DNA of 64,000 bases from Schistocerca nitens (lineage: Eukaryota; Arthropoda; Insecta; Orthoptera; Acrididae): assembly GCF_023898315.1 (NCBI RefSeq), contig NC_064614.1, forward strand, positions 69,328,501-69,392,500, given 5' to 3'. The stretch's first letter is position 1; every line of letters starts with the position of its first letter. The notes under the pieces are model-generated. The model saw only the letters and a program-made list of their open reading frames with translations, did no database searches and was not told the DNA's origin. Shown here piece after piece: positions 24,226-35,672 of this stretch. The position numbers and the translations under genes were made by a program.

Positions 24226-26073
24226 ATGGAACCGCCAGAAGAAACTGAGGTTAAACTTAAATCAGAACCTGTGTCTGTTGAGGGAACTGTAAATCCAGAC
24301 AACGATTCAAGTGTAAATATGCATGAAAATAGTAATGTTAAAGTGAAATATGAAGTATTGTCTCCTGACAGTAGTGTGAAATTGGGCAATGATTCAATAA
24401 TAGAGACCCCTGTAGTAAAGCAGAAATCAGAAATTGTTAATTTATTGGATGATAGTTTATCTGATGAGTTAAAAACGAAACAGTCATCAGACGTGGCAGA
24501 GTTTAAAAGGGATAAGTTAGATATGACTGATCAATCAGAAGTTTCATTTAGTTTTGATGATTCTGGTGTTGGAACTAGTTTTTTGTCACCTGAGTGTGAT
24601 AAAAAGCCAGCTAGTGAGCTACCCAGAGATATTGAGGCTATGGATTTAAATGTAATATTAGAAGCAATAGCTGCCAGTATTGCTAGAATGACAGCTGAAT
24701 TAAAATCTGAAATAATTGAACAGGTCAAAAGCAGTAATGCTGAATTAAAATCTGATATAATTGAGGTATATAACAGGATTGGGGCCAGCCAAACCAATTT
24801 TAATAAACGGTTTGAGGCAATGGACAATAAATTAGAATCCAATAAAGCTGAATTAGAAACTTCCTTCAAGGCTGGTTGCAATAAGTTGAAAGAGGATCTG
24901 GACAGTTTAAATTAGTAAATTAATTACAACCATGAGGATATTAAGAAAAAGGTTGCTCAACAATTTTCTGAAATGTATAAAACAGTAAAATCCGAAGTTG
25001 CTGAGGTTCGCAAAGACTTCCAAATGGAAGATGCGAAGCTGGAGCACAAGTTAACAGAAAAGATCGAGGCAGAATCTGAACTGTGCTCAGATAGGTTTAA
25101 AGATGTTAATATAAAAGTAAATATATGTCAAGCAGAAGTAGACGCAGTCAAAACTGATACTGCTCATATTGTGCAAAGAGTAGATAATGTTGAAATGTGA
25201 GTAGAAAATATCAGTACTAACATTGCTAATACTGAGAGTAAAGTAGCTTCAGTAACTTCTGGTAATGGTAGTATACAAGAAGTTGTAGCTGCAAACGCCG
25301 CTTTTATCGGGTGTCGGCAGTTCTTTCGGTTCTATCCAGATAAAAATATCCACCCGCTAGATTTCTGGAACGATTTTGAAGATGTGATTCCACCAACTTG
25401 GTCTGAACGAGAGAAAATCTCATTTATTAGAAGCCATTTAGCAGGTGACGCCATGCGTTGGTCAGCTGATGTTATGTTGAAGTGTAAAACGTTAGCGGAA
25501 TTTAAAACAGCCTTCATTAATGAGTATTGGTCTAGTAATAAGCAAAATGAAGTGTTGAGAGAATTTTGGAGTGGAAAACGCTTCAACGCAGGCAAGGAAT
25601 CTGTTAAAGAGTTTGCTAGGTCATGGATTTCACGTTTGTCACATTTGGTGGAAAAGCTGAAACCTGAGATTATAATACTAGGTCTTGAAGCCAAACTGCC
25701 ATGGTATTGGCAAACTAGAATTATATCTGCCCCTAGAGACAATCTGGATCGTTTCATTGAATATTTGGAACGTGTAGAGCGTGTGGCTGCCAATGAGGAG
25801 CAAGCACGTAATAACAGAAATGCTAATAACACTAGTAGTAATTTTAAGAACGAGCGGAATGGCAATGTAAACATCAGAACAGTAGGTGTTCGCCATCCTA
25901 TGAGAGGTAGGAATTGGAGAAATAATTATCAGAACCAACAATGGCATCCAAATGATAATAATTTTGTTCCAAACAAAATCATGCAGGTAAACAACAGTAC
26001 GGAAAGCAATGCTGTGCCAGTTAACTATAATGGAAACAAAGGAAACAGTAGTAGGCCGAGGCAGGAAAACTAG
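24226..26073 (+). pseudogene. Gag of the LTR element, two in-frame stop sites
   Basis: One frame runs from ATG at 24226 to 26073 (about 615 codons), interrupted by TAG-TAA at 24913-24918 and TGA at 25198-25200. The N-terminal half is acidic, then a long coiled-coil zone (repeated patterns like AELKSEIIEQVKSSN and AELKSDIIEVYN, about 24660-25200). The C-terminal half has the capsid-like core DFWNDFEDVIPPTW, FIRSHLAGDAMRW and FKTAFINEYW (25360-25530) seen in insect Gypsy Gag. The tail is Asn/Arg-rich and has no CCHC zinc knuckle. The protein would form the particle shell and bind RNA. Stops suggest decay, though read-through cannot be excluded. Confidence 0.8.
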
Positions 26074-26174
26074 TTTCCATCTATGAGGACACTGGTGCTC
26101 ACTAGGCGGTTACTTTTCCTAAGCCAGTATTTACGGTAATTGGTAAGACAGATCAGAATACTCAGACTGAACAT

Positions 26175-26894
26175 GTGGATGAGGGGTCGGTAGCATCTAA
26201 GGATACAGCAGAAATATTAGATCACTCACAGTATTTGATAGATACCGTGTTAGAGACGCTTTCTAAGTGGGAAGAGAAAGAGAAGGCGCAGCAGCGTAAC
26301 GCTAGGGAAGAGCTACAAAATACTGAATTGTCAGGTGAAGAAGCAGAAGAAATTCATGCTCATATTTACGATGAGGATGATGTGCTCTTATCTAAAGTGC
26401 CTGTGCAGGATGTTCATACTGTACTAATAGATTTAGGACAGGAGGTAAGTGAGATTGTAGAGGGTAGCCTGTTGGGGGTCGATGAACCCAGTAGCTGTGA
26501 CCAGTTGCCACTTGAGAAGGAACCAGACGATAATAGTGAAAGTGGTTTAGCTGTAACTAGTGTTATGCCCGGTCTGGAGGCGCAGAATCGCTCAGACTAC
26601 AGTAATTTGGGTCATGTTCAGCAAACTAAGTGTAATGAAGTCGTGCGGTGTTTCGATTTAAAATCAATAGACCGACTGGAAAAGGCAGCTGAAAATGTAA
26701 TTCAGGAAACCCCTACACACTTTCACCTAAATGTAAGGAAGACAGATGTCAATCACTTTAGTTGGAGACAAATCAAAAAGGAACTATTGCATGAGTTTGA
26801 GGAATCACCTGTACAAACTAGTAACAAGCCACCCTATAACAATAGTGAATATGTTGAGTATCAATGTACGTTGTCTCTCAGACAGTGGAAGTGA
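26175..26894 (+). CDS. Acidic linker frame before protease, partial pol
   Basis: A 239-codon acidic frame between Gag and protease, with no recognised domain in most of it. Near its end it reads FHLNVRKTDVNHFSWRQIKK, then YVEYQCTLS, the last being the usual lead-in strand of a retropepsin. The protease itself continues in another frame that overlaps this one for about 150 bases, so a frameshift of one or two bases near 26865-26885 separates them. The frame probably belonged to a Gag-Pol linker. Confidence 0.6.
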   Translation: MDEGSVASKDTAEILDHSQYLIDTVLETLSKWEEKEKAQQRNAREELQNTELSGEEAEEIHAHIYDEDDVLLSKVPVQDVHTVLIDLGQEVSEIVEGSLLGVDEPSSCDQLPLEKEPDDNSESGLAVTSVMPGLEAQNRSDYSNLGHVQQTKCNEVVRCFDLKSIDRLEKAAENVIQETPTHFHLNVRKTDVNHFSWRQIKKELLHEFEESPVQTSNKPPYNNSEYVEYQCTLSLRQWK

Positions 26895-27432
26895 GGTGAG
26901 TGCGATATCTCAGTCCTTCTTTGATGCATTACCTGGTAAAGACAAGCTTACAGTAATGAGGGTATCAGGACTAAGAATAATTGGTGCTACTGGCAAGGTG
27001 TCAAAAACGGTAAAGCAAGAAGCTTTGCTGCCCTTTAACATTAATGGTAATTTAATTGATCATCCATGCTTAATTGTAAATAATTTCAGTATTGAGGTTT
27101 TAATTGGCATAGATTTCCTGTCAAAATATCAGAGTGTAGTTGACTTCGAAAGAAGCCAGTTAAAAATGGTCTTGCCGATAACCGGAGTAATTATGGTACC
27201 TTTTATTGATAAACATATAGTAACAAATGATGAAACTTGGGAGCTGCCTATACGAGTTCTGAAAAATAGGAGGTATTGGGACGAAGGTGTTAATCTTAGT
27301 AAATACCAAGGACCTTTCAGGATCATAGGAAAACCACATGCTAATGCATATAGGCTAGAGTACCCTAAGAGTAAAAAGCTATTAGGCCTCAGGAACGTGA
27401 TCGACCTAAGGAAGTTCATAGGTAGTGAGTGA
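26860..27432 (+). pseudogene. Aspartic protease fused to integrase C-terminal tail
   Basis: The active-site box SDSGSE (D at 26881-26883) is followed by VSAISQSFFDALP, the flap-side strands, and IEVLIGIDFL (near 27095-27120), the second hallmark of retropepsins. The same frame then passes with no stop into WELPIRVLKNRR and YQGPFRIIGK (GPF at 27310-27318) ending AYRLEYP...IDLRKF, the GPF/Y module at the C terminus of Gypsy integrases. Reverse transcriptase, RNase H, the zinc finger and the DDE core that normally lie between (roughly 2.5 kb) are missing, with the join at about 27190-27250. The deletion kept the frame open. Function of the fusion is unknown. Confidence 0.82.
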
Positions 27433-27960
27433 ATTCTGTAGGGAGGAGGTTGTTCTGAAACCTCTACACAGTGTGGCAGCTGTGCAGTCCCAGCTGTGTG
27501 AGATCTTGTTTCCAATTCAGGTCTCACTCATTCTTCATCTTTCCTATCCACAAAAATTTCGACCCCTTCTTTCCAACATGAAAATTTTCTGAAACCAATG
27601 AATTCTGCAGGGAGGAGGTTGTTCTGTAACCTCTACACAGTGTGGCAGCTGTGCAGTCCCAGCTGTGTGAGATCTTCTTTCACATTTCAGATTTCACTCT
27701 TTCATCTTTCCTATCTACAAAAATTTCGACCCCTTCTTTCCAATATGAAAATTTTCTGAAACCAATGAATTTTATAGCGAGGAGGTTGTACTGTAACCTC
27801 TACATAGTGTGGCAGCTGTGCAGTCCCAGCTGTGTGAGATGTTCTTTCCATTTCAGGTCTCACTCTATCTTCATCTTTCCTATCCACCAAAGTTTCGATT
27901 CCTTCTTTGTAATACAAAAATTTTCCGTCATATCTATCAAGCCATGAATTCTGTAACCAT
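27431..27960 (+). repeat. Three tandem units of about 168 bp in the LTR element
   Basis: Units start at GAATTCTGTAGGG (27431), GAATTCTGCAGGG (27600) and GAATTTTATAGCG (27767), and a decayed fourth starts at 27946. Each includes GAGGAGGTTGTTCTG, CCTCTACACAGTGTGGCAGC, TGTGCAGTCCCAGCTGTGTG and a T/C-rich stretch. They directly follow the last coding frame. The region from 27960 to 29930 is AT-rich and noncoding. Confidence 0.9.
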
Positions 27961-29939
27961 TCTATCCACCGATTAGTGAAGAAAATACCTAATGTGACAA
28001 ACCTAATAGTGACAAACAATAGAGAAGTATGATGTAATTAAGATACAAATGTATTTGAGTAACAAGTATGTATAGAACCCTTGTAATATTGTAAGTACAA
28101 AGTGTTGTTTTGTTGGAAATGGTCCCATAATAATATTTTAAAAAGATGTACAAATTCGTGTTCAAGCAGGATCGGAAGTGGCAGTGAAACCTATTATATG
28201 CTGTAGAGCTAACTAATTAATAGTAAAAGAGATTGCTTAGTGTTATGAAAATTATGCAGATAAGTTGTAAGAATGAACTCACCTTGTGTAGCAAGGAATG
28301 GCAGTGTAATAGAATTGAACAGTGTTTGTGGTTGAGACGTGAAGGACACGTCCTTGAAATATTTATAAGGTTGGAGCTGGCCGTTATTTGGTGTAGTGTG
28401 TGACAGAAGACACCTACACATATTGAGGTTGTGAGTTGTAGGCGTGAATGCGACCATAGGTACCCTTATTGTTAGATGAGACGGAGCAGCTCATGGTGTC
28501 CTATAGGTTTAAGGAATTTAGCATTACGCTCGTCCATAATTACTTAATGCACTTTAGTGGTAGGTCGAGAGAGACTAACTGTGGTTTCAGCATTCAATCG
28601 AGTGGAAATGGATTGCCACGTGAGCAAACCGATCAGCTGCAATACACTATACATATGAAATAAATGTGTTATCCTATGCTTTAAATGGCGATAGAGTGAG
28701 TGTTAAATAAGTACATACACTAGCAACATAATTGAGTAACACAATGGCAGACGTGAAACATTATTTATAGCTCAGCATAAATCCACTTCAATGAAGTAAG
28801 TACATAATTGCAGATGTGGAACTGACACAGCAGCAGAGGACCAATAAGTGGATTTAGTAGCCAACTAAACGTAGTGTGTTTTGAACACTAAGAACTGTAC
28901 TATTACCACAAGTTACTCACATGTACAAAGAAGCTGAGAAGACAACTATTAATCAAATATACTCATACTATCTCTAAGAATAAGGTAATCGAAGATGAGT
29001 CAGCTAAGTAAATTAAATACAAATGTATCAGGAATGTACCGAGCATTGGTTCAGTGTTCCAGCCCAGAAATAATAAATTGAATTTAAATAGGACTTATGA
29101 TTGTATGCCTTGAGCATAAATTTTCTCTAGTATGTGACTAACGGCGTTTTGAGCCATTTGTTTACCGATTTTATGACAGTTAAGTAACTGTGAGAGTAAA
29201 AATGAAAAAGTTCTGTTAACTTTATTCCAATAACATATTGAAAGATAAAATGTATACATCCCCATTTCAATGTGACCCACCCTTAGATATTAAGTGAACA
29301 GACTTTGTTTGTTCTACAGGACAAACCAGATAATGGCAGCCTGGTAGCTGCGTGAAAGCGTGGAGTGACTTGGACACAACTCATAGTGACCCCTCCCCTT
29401 TCCCCATGTAATTTAGAGTGAAAGTGAAGGATGCACATCATAGCAACTTCCCCTCCTCTACCCTTGTGAATGGAAGTGTAGAACGCCAGCCAAAGCGGCT
29501 ACAACCCCGTGTGTAAAAATGAAACTGTCATGATTTGTGAAATTTTCTTTCAGGTTTAGAAAAGACTGCTAACATATAATTATCTGTTTAAGTATCATGA
29601 ACAACTGTGTTATTTTATTTAAATTTGTGTACGTAAAAATGTATTTAAAGGATTTAAGATTTTCATAATTTTACATCTTTTATGTGTTTGTCTGTCTAAG
29701 GCAATATGTATGCCAAAGTGTTTCATTGATTTTGCTTAAATTATAAGGGATAATGTTGCTTAAGAGGCAGTGAACATGCCAGCAATTTAAATAACTGAAG
29801 TAGGAGATCAGTTTTCTTTTAATATTTCTATATGTTTACATTTCAATTTTAAATTTTCATAGGGAGTTAAGCTGTACTCTTGCTTCCCTTTTTGTAATTA
29901 AATTTTTTTCTTCATTCATTAAAATTCAAAAAAAATTTA

Positions 29940-29951
29940 AGTAGGGGGTGA
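29940..29951 (+). other. Polypurine tract before the 3' LTR
   Basis: AGTAGGGGGTGA lies immediately before the LTR start TGTAGGG at 29952, the position where plus-strand synthesis is primed. It is short and contains T residues, so the assignment rests mainly on position. Confidence 0.6.
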
Positions 29952-31499
29952 TGTAGGGAAGCAGCCTACTCACACCTTATAAAATTCTCATCAGTCTTTA
30001 CATTGTGCGCCAGACTAGTCCACTGTAACTAGCTCTGACTTCATAAAGGTTGTGTAATACTTTAAAAATCAAGTAAATAACCTGAAACGTTGCTAGCATG
30101 TCAGGAGTAATACTAAATCAATATGTGTTGAATGTTAGTTCAATAACTTTAACCATTTTCGAAATTTGGACATTTTTCTGTAAAAATCATTGGCGCAACA
30201 GAAAAGAGCTAGAGACTTAAAAATTTATATATAGATTCCTTTTTCATAATAATTTAATAGAAACAGTACTTTGGATCTCACAAATTAAAATTTTAGTGGA
30301 AATTCATGATTTTCTGGTTTTTGTCTTAAAAATTAGGAAGCAAGATAGATTAAGTAGGCGAATAAATAAGGCTAGGATGTTTAAATTTAAGTAGAAGGGA
30401 GATCCGCTATATCATAAAGATGTGAGAAGTTTCAATTGAATAACTATAAAACTATAGCAATAGCGTATCTCCAAAGGGCAAGTTCAGAGCTCGTCTACCG
30501 CGTGTAGTGTAATTAAATTAATTCTCTCGCCCAAAATTTTTGACTTAGCCATGTCAGACTTTTATTATGATTACTTACCTGTGTGCTGATTGCACATGTA
30601 AATTGTGAGCTTCATTGGCCATCAGCAAAGGAAGCGATAATTTATTCAATAACTTAAAGTGGTGCATTACTAGCCCAGCGGCTAGTCGGTACAGCAATTT
30701 TGATCAGGCGTTCCCTTAGCCGTCCGCACCGCGGCTGTATATATAAGAACGCTCCGTGAGGAAGAAAGGCCCCAGTTCTCTCCAGACGCTGATGTGCGCA
30801 CCATCTGTGCCGGGAGTCGCGTCGCGTCGGTACACTGCTATAAACAACCTCAGATGCCGTAATACGTTACTTGGGATACACATAACCATGAAATCGTTTT
30901 CGAGTGAAGTGCTAATTCTGGGATGAATTTAAAGATATATCTTCAGTTTGCGTATGTCGTATTTTCACGTGCCGCCGCGAGACAGACATTCTACCATTAT
31001 TTAGCGTGGCGTTTGATGAACATTATCGTCAAATTATGGCAAGCATTCACTTAAACATTTAATTTGAACAGTTATAGTTGTAACAGTGCATTAGACTCTG
31101 AATTGCTCTGGTAGTTGGATTGTGTGGATTCTTTTTGATATGTGACTTTCAGAATATAGCGAACGTTTTTACAGGATCGTTTTTGATTATGAATCCCAGT
31201 CAATCTCCTAATTCCTCAGAGCTGTAAGCTGTAACTATAAGTGTATTCCTCAGATGAAGTGGGCACTAGGAATTCTAATTACAGGCTTCACGTTATGCTA
31301 ATCACTTTCTGGTTCCCAATATTGTAGTTAGAGAGCCAGTGTTGAGAATGGCAAAAGACAGCATAAATAATAGGAACATTTATATAATAATTAAATTCCA
31401 CCCGCCGCCCCACATATGGTTAATCGGCCGGGAAATGCTTCTTTTCTACATTACATTCCACTTTTATATAACCAATTAAATTCCACCCGGCGCGCCACA
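29952..31499 (+). repeat. 3' LTR
   Basis: Direct copy of 22230-23779 with scattered base changes. It includes the same extra LTR-end/primer-site copy (31389-31440). Its end is fixed by the ACAC duplication at 31500-31503. Confidence 0.93.
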
Positions 31500-31511
31500 A
31501 CACTTCCAAAA

Positions 31512-31712
31512 AATGGTTCAAATGGCTCTGAGCACTATGGGACTCAACTGCTGAGGTCATTAGTCCCGTAGAACTTAGAACTAGTTAAACCTAACTAACC
31601 TAAGGACATCACACACATCCATACCCGAGGCAGGATTCGAACCTCCGACTGTAGCGGTCTCGCGGTTCCAGACTGCAGCGCCAGAACCGCGTGGCCACTT
31701 CGGCTGGCCACT
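31512..31712 (-). mobile_element. tRNA-derived SINE with 9-bp target duplication
   Basis: Minus-strand copy of the SINE. The duplication CTTCCAAAA occurs at 31503-31511 and 31713-31721. It landed only a few bases beyond the right end of the LTR element, inside the hAT pseudogene. The tRNA head has several changes (GTGGCCACGCGG A box), so it is not among the youngest copies. Confidence 0.93.
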
Positions 31713-31721
31713 CTTCCAAAA

Positions 31722-31950
31722 TAGTTTAAATTGTCTTTGTCTAAATCCTCTTGAACAAATGAAACTTGTAACTTGTACCACGGTATCCAAAATATTATTA
31801 ATTCTAATGCACTTAGCGCAAAGTTTATATTGATGAAGAATGAAGTCAATTTCAGTGCGTTCATAAACTGCATCAGAAACACGTTTCACACAGTCTTTCA
31901 GTTGTGTCCAGAGGTAGCGTCTTTGATTAATAACCAAAAACGTCCACGAC
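31722..31950 (-). pseudogene. hAT transposase pseudogene 2, upstream part
   Basis: The minus strand reads FILHQYKLCAKCIRINNILD, then TVVQVTSFICSRGFRQRQFK and LFWK. This is the hAT transposase segment usually seen as HCIIHQxxLCAKxLxxxxVM...VNFIRxRxLNHRQFxxFL. The frame continues into CGSAYGDLSY at 22229-22190 once the SINE and the LTR element are taken out. The element is a ZBED/GTF2IRD2-type hAT relic with no terminal repeats identified. Confidence 0.75.
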
Positions 31951-31959
31951 CGCGGGCTT

Positions 31960-34580
31960 GAAACCCGCCACCGCTTACATTTTGATTAATAGCTTTGGTG
32001 GCAAAAGAAGCCACCCCCATTCAGCCAGCGGCCTTGTCAAAGAGGGCGGAGGAGTAGACAGAGGTTCAAGGCACTTTCTTGTTCTTGGGGTGGGAAACCC
32101 TATCTAGAGGCGGAGGAATCAGCAATGATCGACTGTGTGAGGATGCAGAAGGCAATGCAAACCAATGTATTAAAGACACGTAACGTGTATCCGCAGGAAA
32201 TGTGGCCTGTAACTGAAGAAGTGTCATGATGATCCCTCCATTAGCAAAAGATTCCAGAATAGTCCCCATTCGGATCTCAAGGAGGGGCTGTCAAGCGTTT
32301 GGTGGCCATGATAAACATATTGAGTAGCCAACAAAGGGTAACGTTCTACGAGTCGGAGCGTGGAATGTCAGGAGCTTGGACATGGTAGTGAAACTAGAAA
32401 ATCTGAAAAGGGAAATGTAATGGCTCAATCTAGATACAGTAGGGGTCGGTGAATTGAAATGGAAACAAGACAAGGATTTCTGCTGACATGAGTATAGGAT
32501 AATATCAACAGCAGCAGAAAAGTGAGATGAGTTATGGATGGGAAGGTATGGAAGAGAGTGTGTAACTGTGAGCAGTTCGGGTTGGTCTTATCAGAATCGA
32601 TAGGAAACGAACACCGACAACAATAATTCAGGTATACAAGCCGACGTCGCAAGCTGACGATGAAGAGACAGAGAAAGCATATGAGGATACTGAACGGGTA
32701 ATACAGTGCGTGGAGGGAGTTAAAAATCTAATAGTCATGGGGATTGGAATGCAGTATTACTAGCGAATACTACGTTCAAGAATCACAAGAGGAGGAGGTA
32801 TACTAGGAAAACGCCGGGTGATAGGGGAAGATTTCAGTTAGATTACATCATGGTCAGATAGAGACTCCGAAATCAGTTTCTGGATTGTAGGGCGTGCCCT
32901 GGAGTATATATAGACTCAAATGATAATGTGGTAGTGATGAAGAGAAGGCTGAAGTTTAAGAGATTAGTCAGCAGGAAACCATATCCAAAGAGCTAGGATA
33001 CAAAAGTACAAAGCAATGGTGAGATAAGATTGAAATTCTCTAAGGCTATAGATGCAGCAACAACGAATATATCAGTATGCAGTACAGTTGAAGAGGATTG
33101 GACCTCTAAAAAGCGCAATCAAAAGTTGGAAGGAAAAATATAAGTACAAAGACGATAGCTGCGAAGGAACCATGGGTAACAGAAGAGATAATTCAGTTAA
33201 TCTATCAAAGATGGAAGAACAAAAAAGTTCAGGGAAATTTGGGAATACAGACATGCGAGTCACTTAGGAATAAAATAAACACGAAGTGAAGAATGTTAAA
33301 ACGAAATGGCTGCTTGAAAAATGCGAAGAAATAAAAAATAATTTATGTTGGAAGGATTGGCTCAGCACATAGGGAAGTCAAAACAACCTTCGATGAAATT
33401 AAAAGCAAGGGTGGTAACATTAAAAGTGCAACCGAAATTCCATTGTTAAATGCAGAGGGTAAGGCTGATCGGTGGGGTGACTACATTAAGATCTCTATAA
33501 GGGGAAGAATTGTCTGGTGTGATAGAAAGAGAAAAAACGAATCAATTTAGAACAGATACGGGATCAAGTATTAGAATCTGAATTTAAAAGACCTTTGGAG
33601 GATTTAAGATCGACAAAGGCAGAATGGATAGATAAATACCATAAGAAATTCAGATCTCATTCGGGGATGTGACAACAAAATGACTGTTTAAGTTGGTATG
33701 TAAAATGTATGAATCTGGCGACATACCATCTGACTTCCGGAAAAATGTCATCCACACTCTTCCGAAGACTGCAAAAGCTGACAAATGCAAGAATCATCGA
33801 ACAATCAGCTTCACAGCACATGTATCAAATTTGCTGACAAGAATATTACACAGAAGAATGGAAAAGGAAATTGAGGATGTATATTACATGACGATCAGTT
33901 CGGTTTTAGGAAAGGTAAAGGCACCAGGGGCAATTCTTACGTTGCGACTGATAGTGGAAGCTAGACTAAACAAATCAAGACACGTTCTTAGGATTTATCG
34001 ATGTGCAAAAGGAGGACAACGATGTAAAATTGTAAAAGGGTGCAAGACGTTCGAAATCCTGAGAAAAATATAGTGGTAAGGAGAGACGAGTATATACAAT
34101 ATGTACAAAAGGAATAGTAAAAGTAGACGATCAAGAAAAAAGTGCTCGGTTTAAAAAGGGTATAAGACAGGGACGCAGTCTTTCGCCCCTGCTGTTGAAT
34201 TTGTAAATAGAAGAGGCAATGATGGAAGTAAAAGAAAGGTTCAGGAATGGAATTAAAATTCAAGGTGAAAGGATATCAATGAAAAGATTCGCTGATGACA
34301 TTTCTACTCTGAGTGACAGTGATGAAGAATTACATGATAATCTGAATGGAAAGAATAGTCTAATAAGCACAGTATATGAACTGAGTTAAGACATCAGGGA
34401 GCGACTTAGGTGGTACTAGGGGGTCTGTAGAGGGCAAAACTTTAGAGGAAGACAGAGATAGGAATATATTCAGCAAATAATTGAGGACGTAGTTCGCAAG
34501 TACTACTCTGAAATGAAAAGGTTGGGAGACGAGACGAATTGTTGGTGGGCCGCACAAAATCAAAAAACAGGAGGAAAAAT
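31960..34580 (+). mobile_element. Old RTE-type LINE, heavily mutated (copy 4)
   Basis: The order of parts follows the RTE element: an untranslated leader ending in CCCCATTCGGATCTCAAGG (near 32265), an endonuclease start GAWNVRS (near 32355), a reverse transcriptase section PSDFRKNVIHTLPK (near 33725-33770), the catalytic FADD at 34288-34299, and a C-terminal segment near 34440-34570 matching the end of the protein (YYSEMKRLGDETNCWWAA). Many frameshifts, stops and indels make it far older than copies at 7.1 and 51.8 kb, and it seems to represent a distinct subfamily. No CAA tail or target duplication was found. The left boundary is approximate. Confidence 0.8.
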
Positions 34581-35455
34581 CCGAGTCCCGTCTGTTGCGA
34601 CAGAAATGAGTTTATTTCAAATCAGGCAGGCGTATTCAATGGCTCATTCAACACCTTTGAAAATGTCCAAATCCGTGGCAGTGCACCTAACGGGAACTGT
34701 GATGTTCAAATTGTAATTGTCGCCCCTAATGAAAATAGTTAATTGCATAATTTCTGATGTGTCAACACTCCCAGCAACAGCTAAGAAATATTGTAAATAT
34801 TGTACAGACTTAAATTATGTAAAACCTAGTTACTGTTGGACATCCTTCAGTCAAAGCCCTTTCTTTCTTAGCTATATGCAAAGTTATTCTGCAGCTGAGA
34901 CGGACAGAAGCTACGTTACTTTGATAGTTTTCTACATCAGCATGTTGCTATAATTCCGATATTACGGCGTCAAGTTGTTGTTCTTTATATTTCTCAAACG
35001 AATTTGCATTGCACATAGAATAGCGACGTTGTAAATTACATTTCTTAATACTTCATCATTCTGTGATACATACTAAATGCTTTCAAACATCATAGCATAG
35101 AATAAACAGAAAACGATTTTCTAGTACAGACAGAAAAACTGGTTGCTCTATAATACTTGTGCCCGCAATGTTGCCATCTAGACTGCTAAAGCTAACTGAA
35201 TCCTCCAGTTCCGCACTCGCAGCACCGTTACTCTATGCCAGGAATTACCACACTATAGCCCAAGGGTCGGAGCCGGCCCACAACCTCAATTCATCAGGCC
35301 CGCCAACGATACTTTAATTTGCTTTATAAAACATATGGAACACGATACGTTGCAATACAGTCTAATTTTAAATATCAGGTTTAGAATACTAGGAGATTTT
35401 CATACGTGCTGGCTGCTATGTGTCTTAAATTTACTTTGTTCTATGATGGTGAATC
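34581..35455. other. Unassigned, probably start of hAT relic 1
   Basis: No gene recognised up to about 35250. From about 35260 the sequence has GGCCCAC and GGCCCGCC motifs of the kind seen near ends of hAT elements, so the hAT element containing the next pseudogene may begin here. Confidence 0.4.
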
Positions 35456-35459
35456 CTTT

Positions 35460-35672
35460 GGAAGATTTCCAGTTTCAGTTCATACACTGCAACAAACATC
35501 TGCAAGCACTCTGTGTGAAAGTCTTAGATATGTCTTGGATACTGAATCTAGTCTTTTCTGCCTCTGAGATTCATTCTGCGACATTCAATCGATAATAGTC
35601 AGTTGGAGGCTTTTCTTGAAGACATTGATCCTGAACCCAGTGACTTGCCTTATCATACACCAGTGAGATGAT
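35460..35672 (+). pseudogene. hAT transposase pseudogene 1, part 1
   Basis: Reads HCNKHLQALCVKVLDMSW (near 35485-35540), then after a frame change SQLEAFLEDIDPEPSDLPYH and TPVR (near 35600-35670). These are the HCIIHQxxLCAKVL and HRQFxxFLEDxxxxYxDxxYHTxVRWLSRG boxes of ZBED/GTF2IRD2-type hAT transposases. The next expected residues, WLSRG, are interrupted by an LTR-like insertion at 35673. Parts 2 and 3 follow at 36400-36848 and 39717-39990 in the same orientation. Confidence 0.78.

Larger units (their letters stand above)
22230..31499 (+). mobile_element. Gypsy-like LTR retrotransposon, internally deleted (non-autonomous)
   Basis: A 9270-bp element bounded by direct LTRs of about 1550 bp that start TGTAGGG and end CCACA, with a 4-bp target duplication ACAC (22226-22229 and 31500-31503). 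Inside are a tRNA-Gly-type primer-binding site, a long Gag frame, an acidic linker frame, an aspartic protease, and the C-terminal GPF motif of integrase fused straight onto it. No RT, RNase H or integrase core is present. After the coding part come three 168-bp tandem repeats and about 2 kb of AT-rich noncoding DNA, then a purine tract. The LTRs differ by a few percent, so the insertion is not very recent. Mobility would need enzymes supplied by a full-length relative. Confidence 0.93.

Noticed and set aside
24973..25200. Separate small coiled-coil gene
   Set aside because: It is in the same frame as the Gag parts before and after it and is separated only by stop codons, so it is one broken Gag.
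26860..26894. Programmed frameshift between the linker frame and protease
   Set aside because: No slippery heptamer and downstream structure were apparent; a simple indel in a decayed element explains it.
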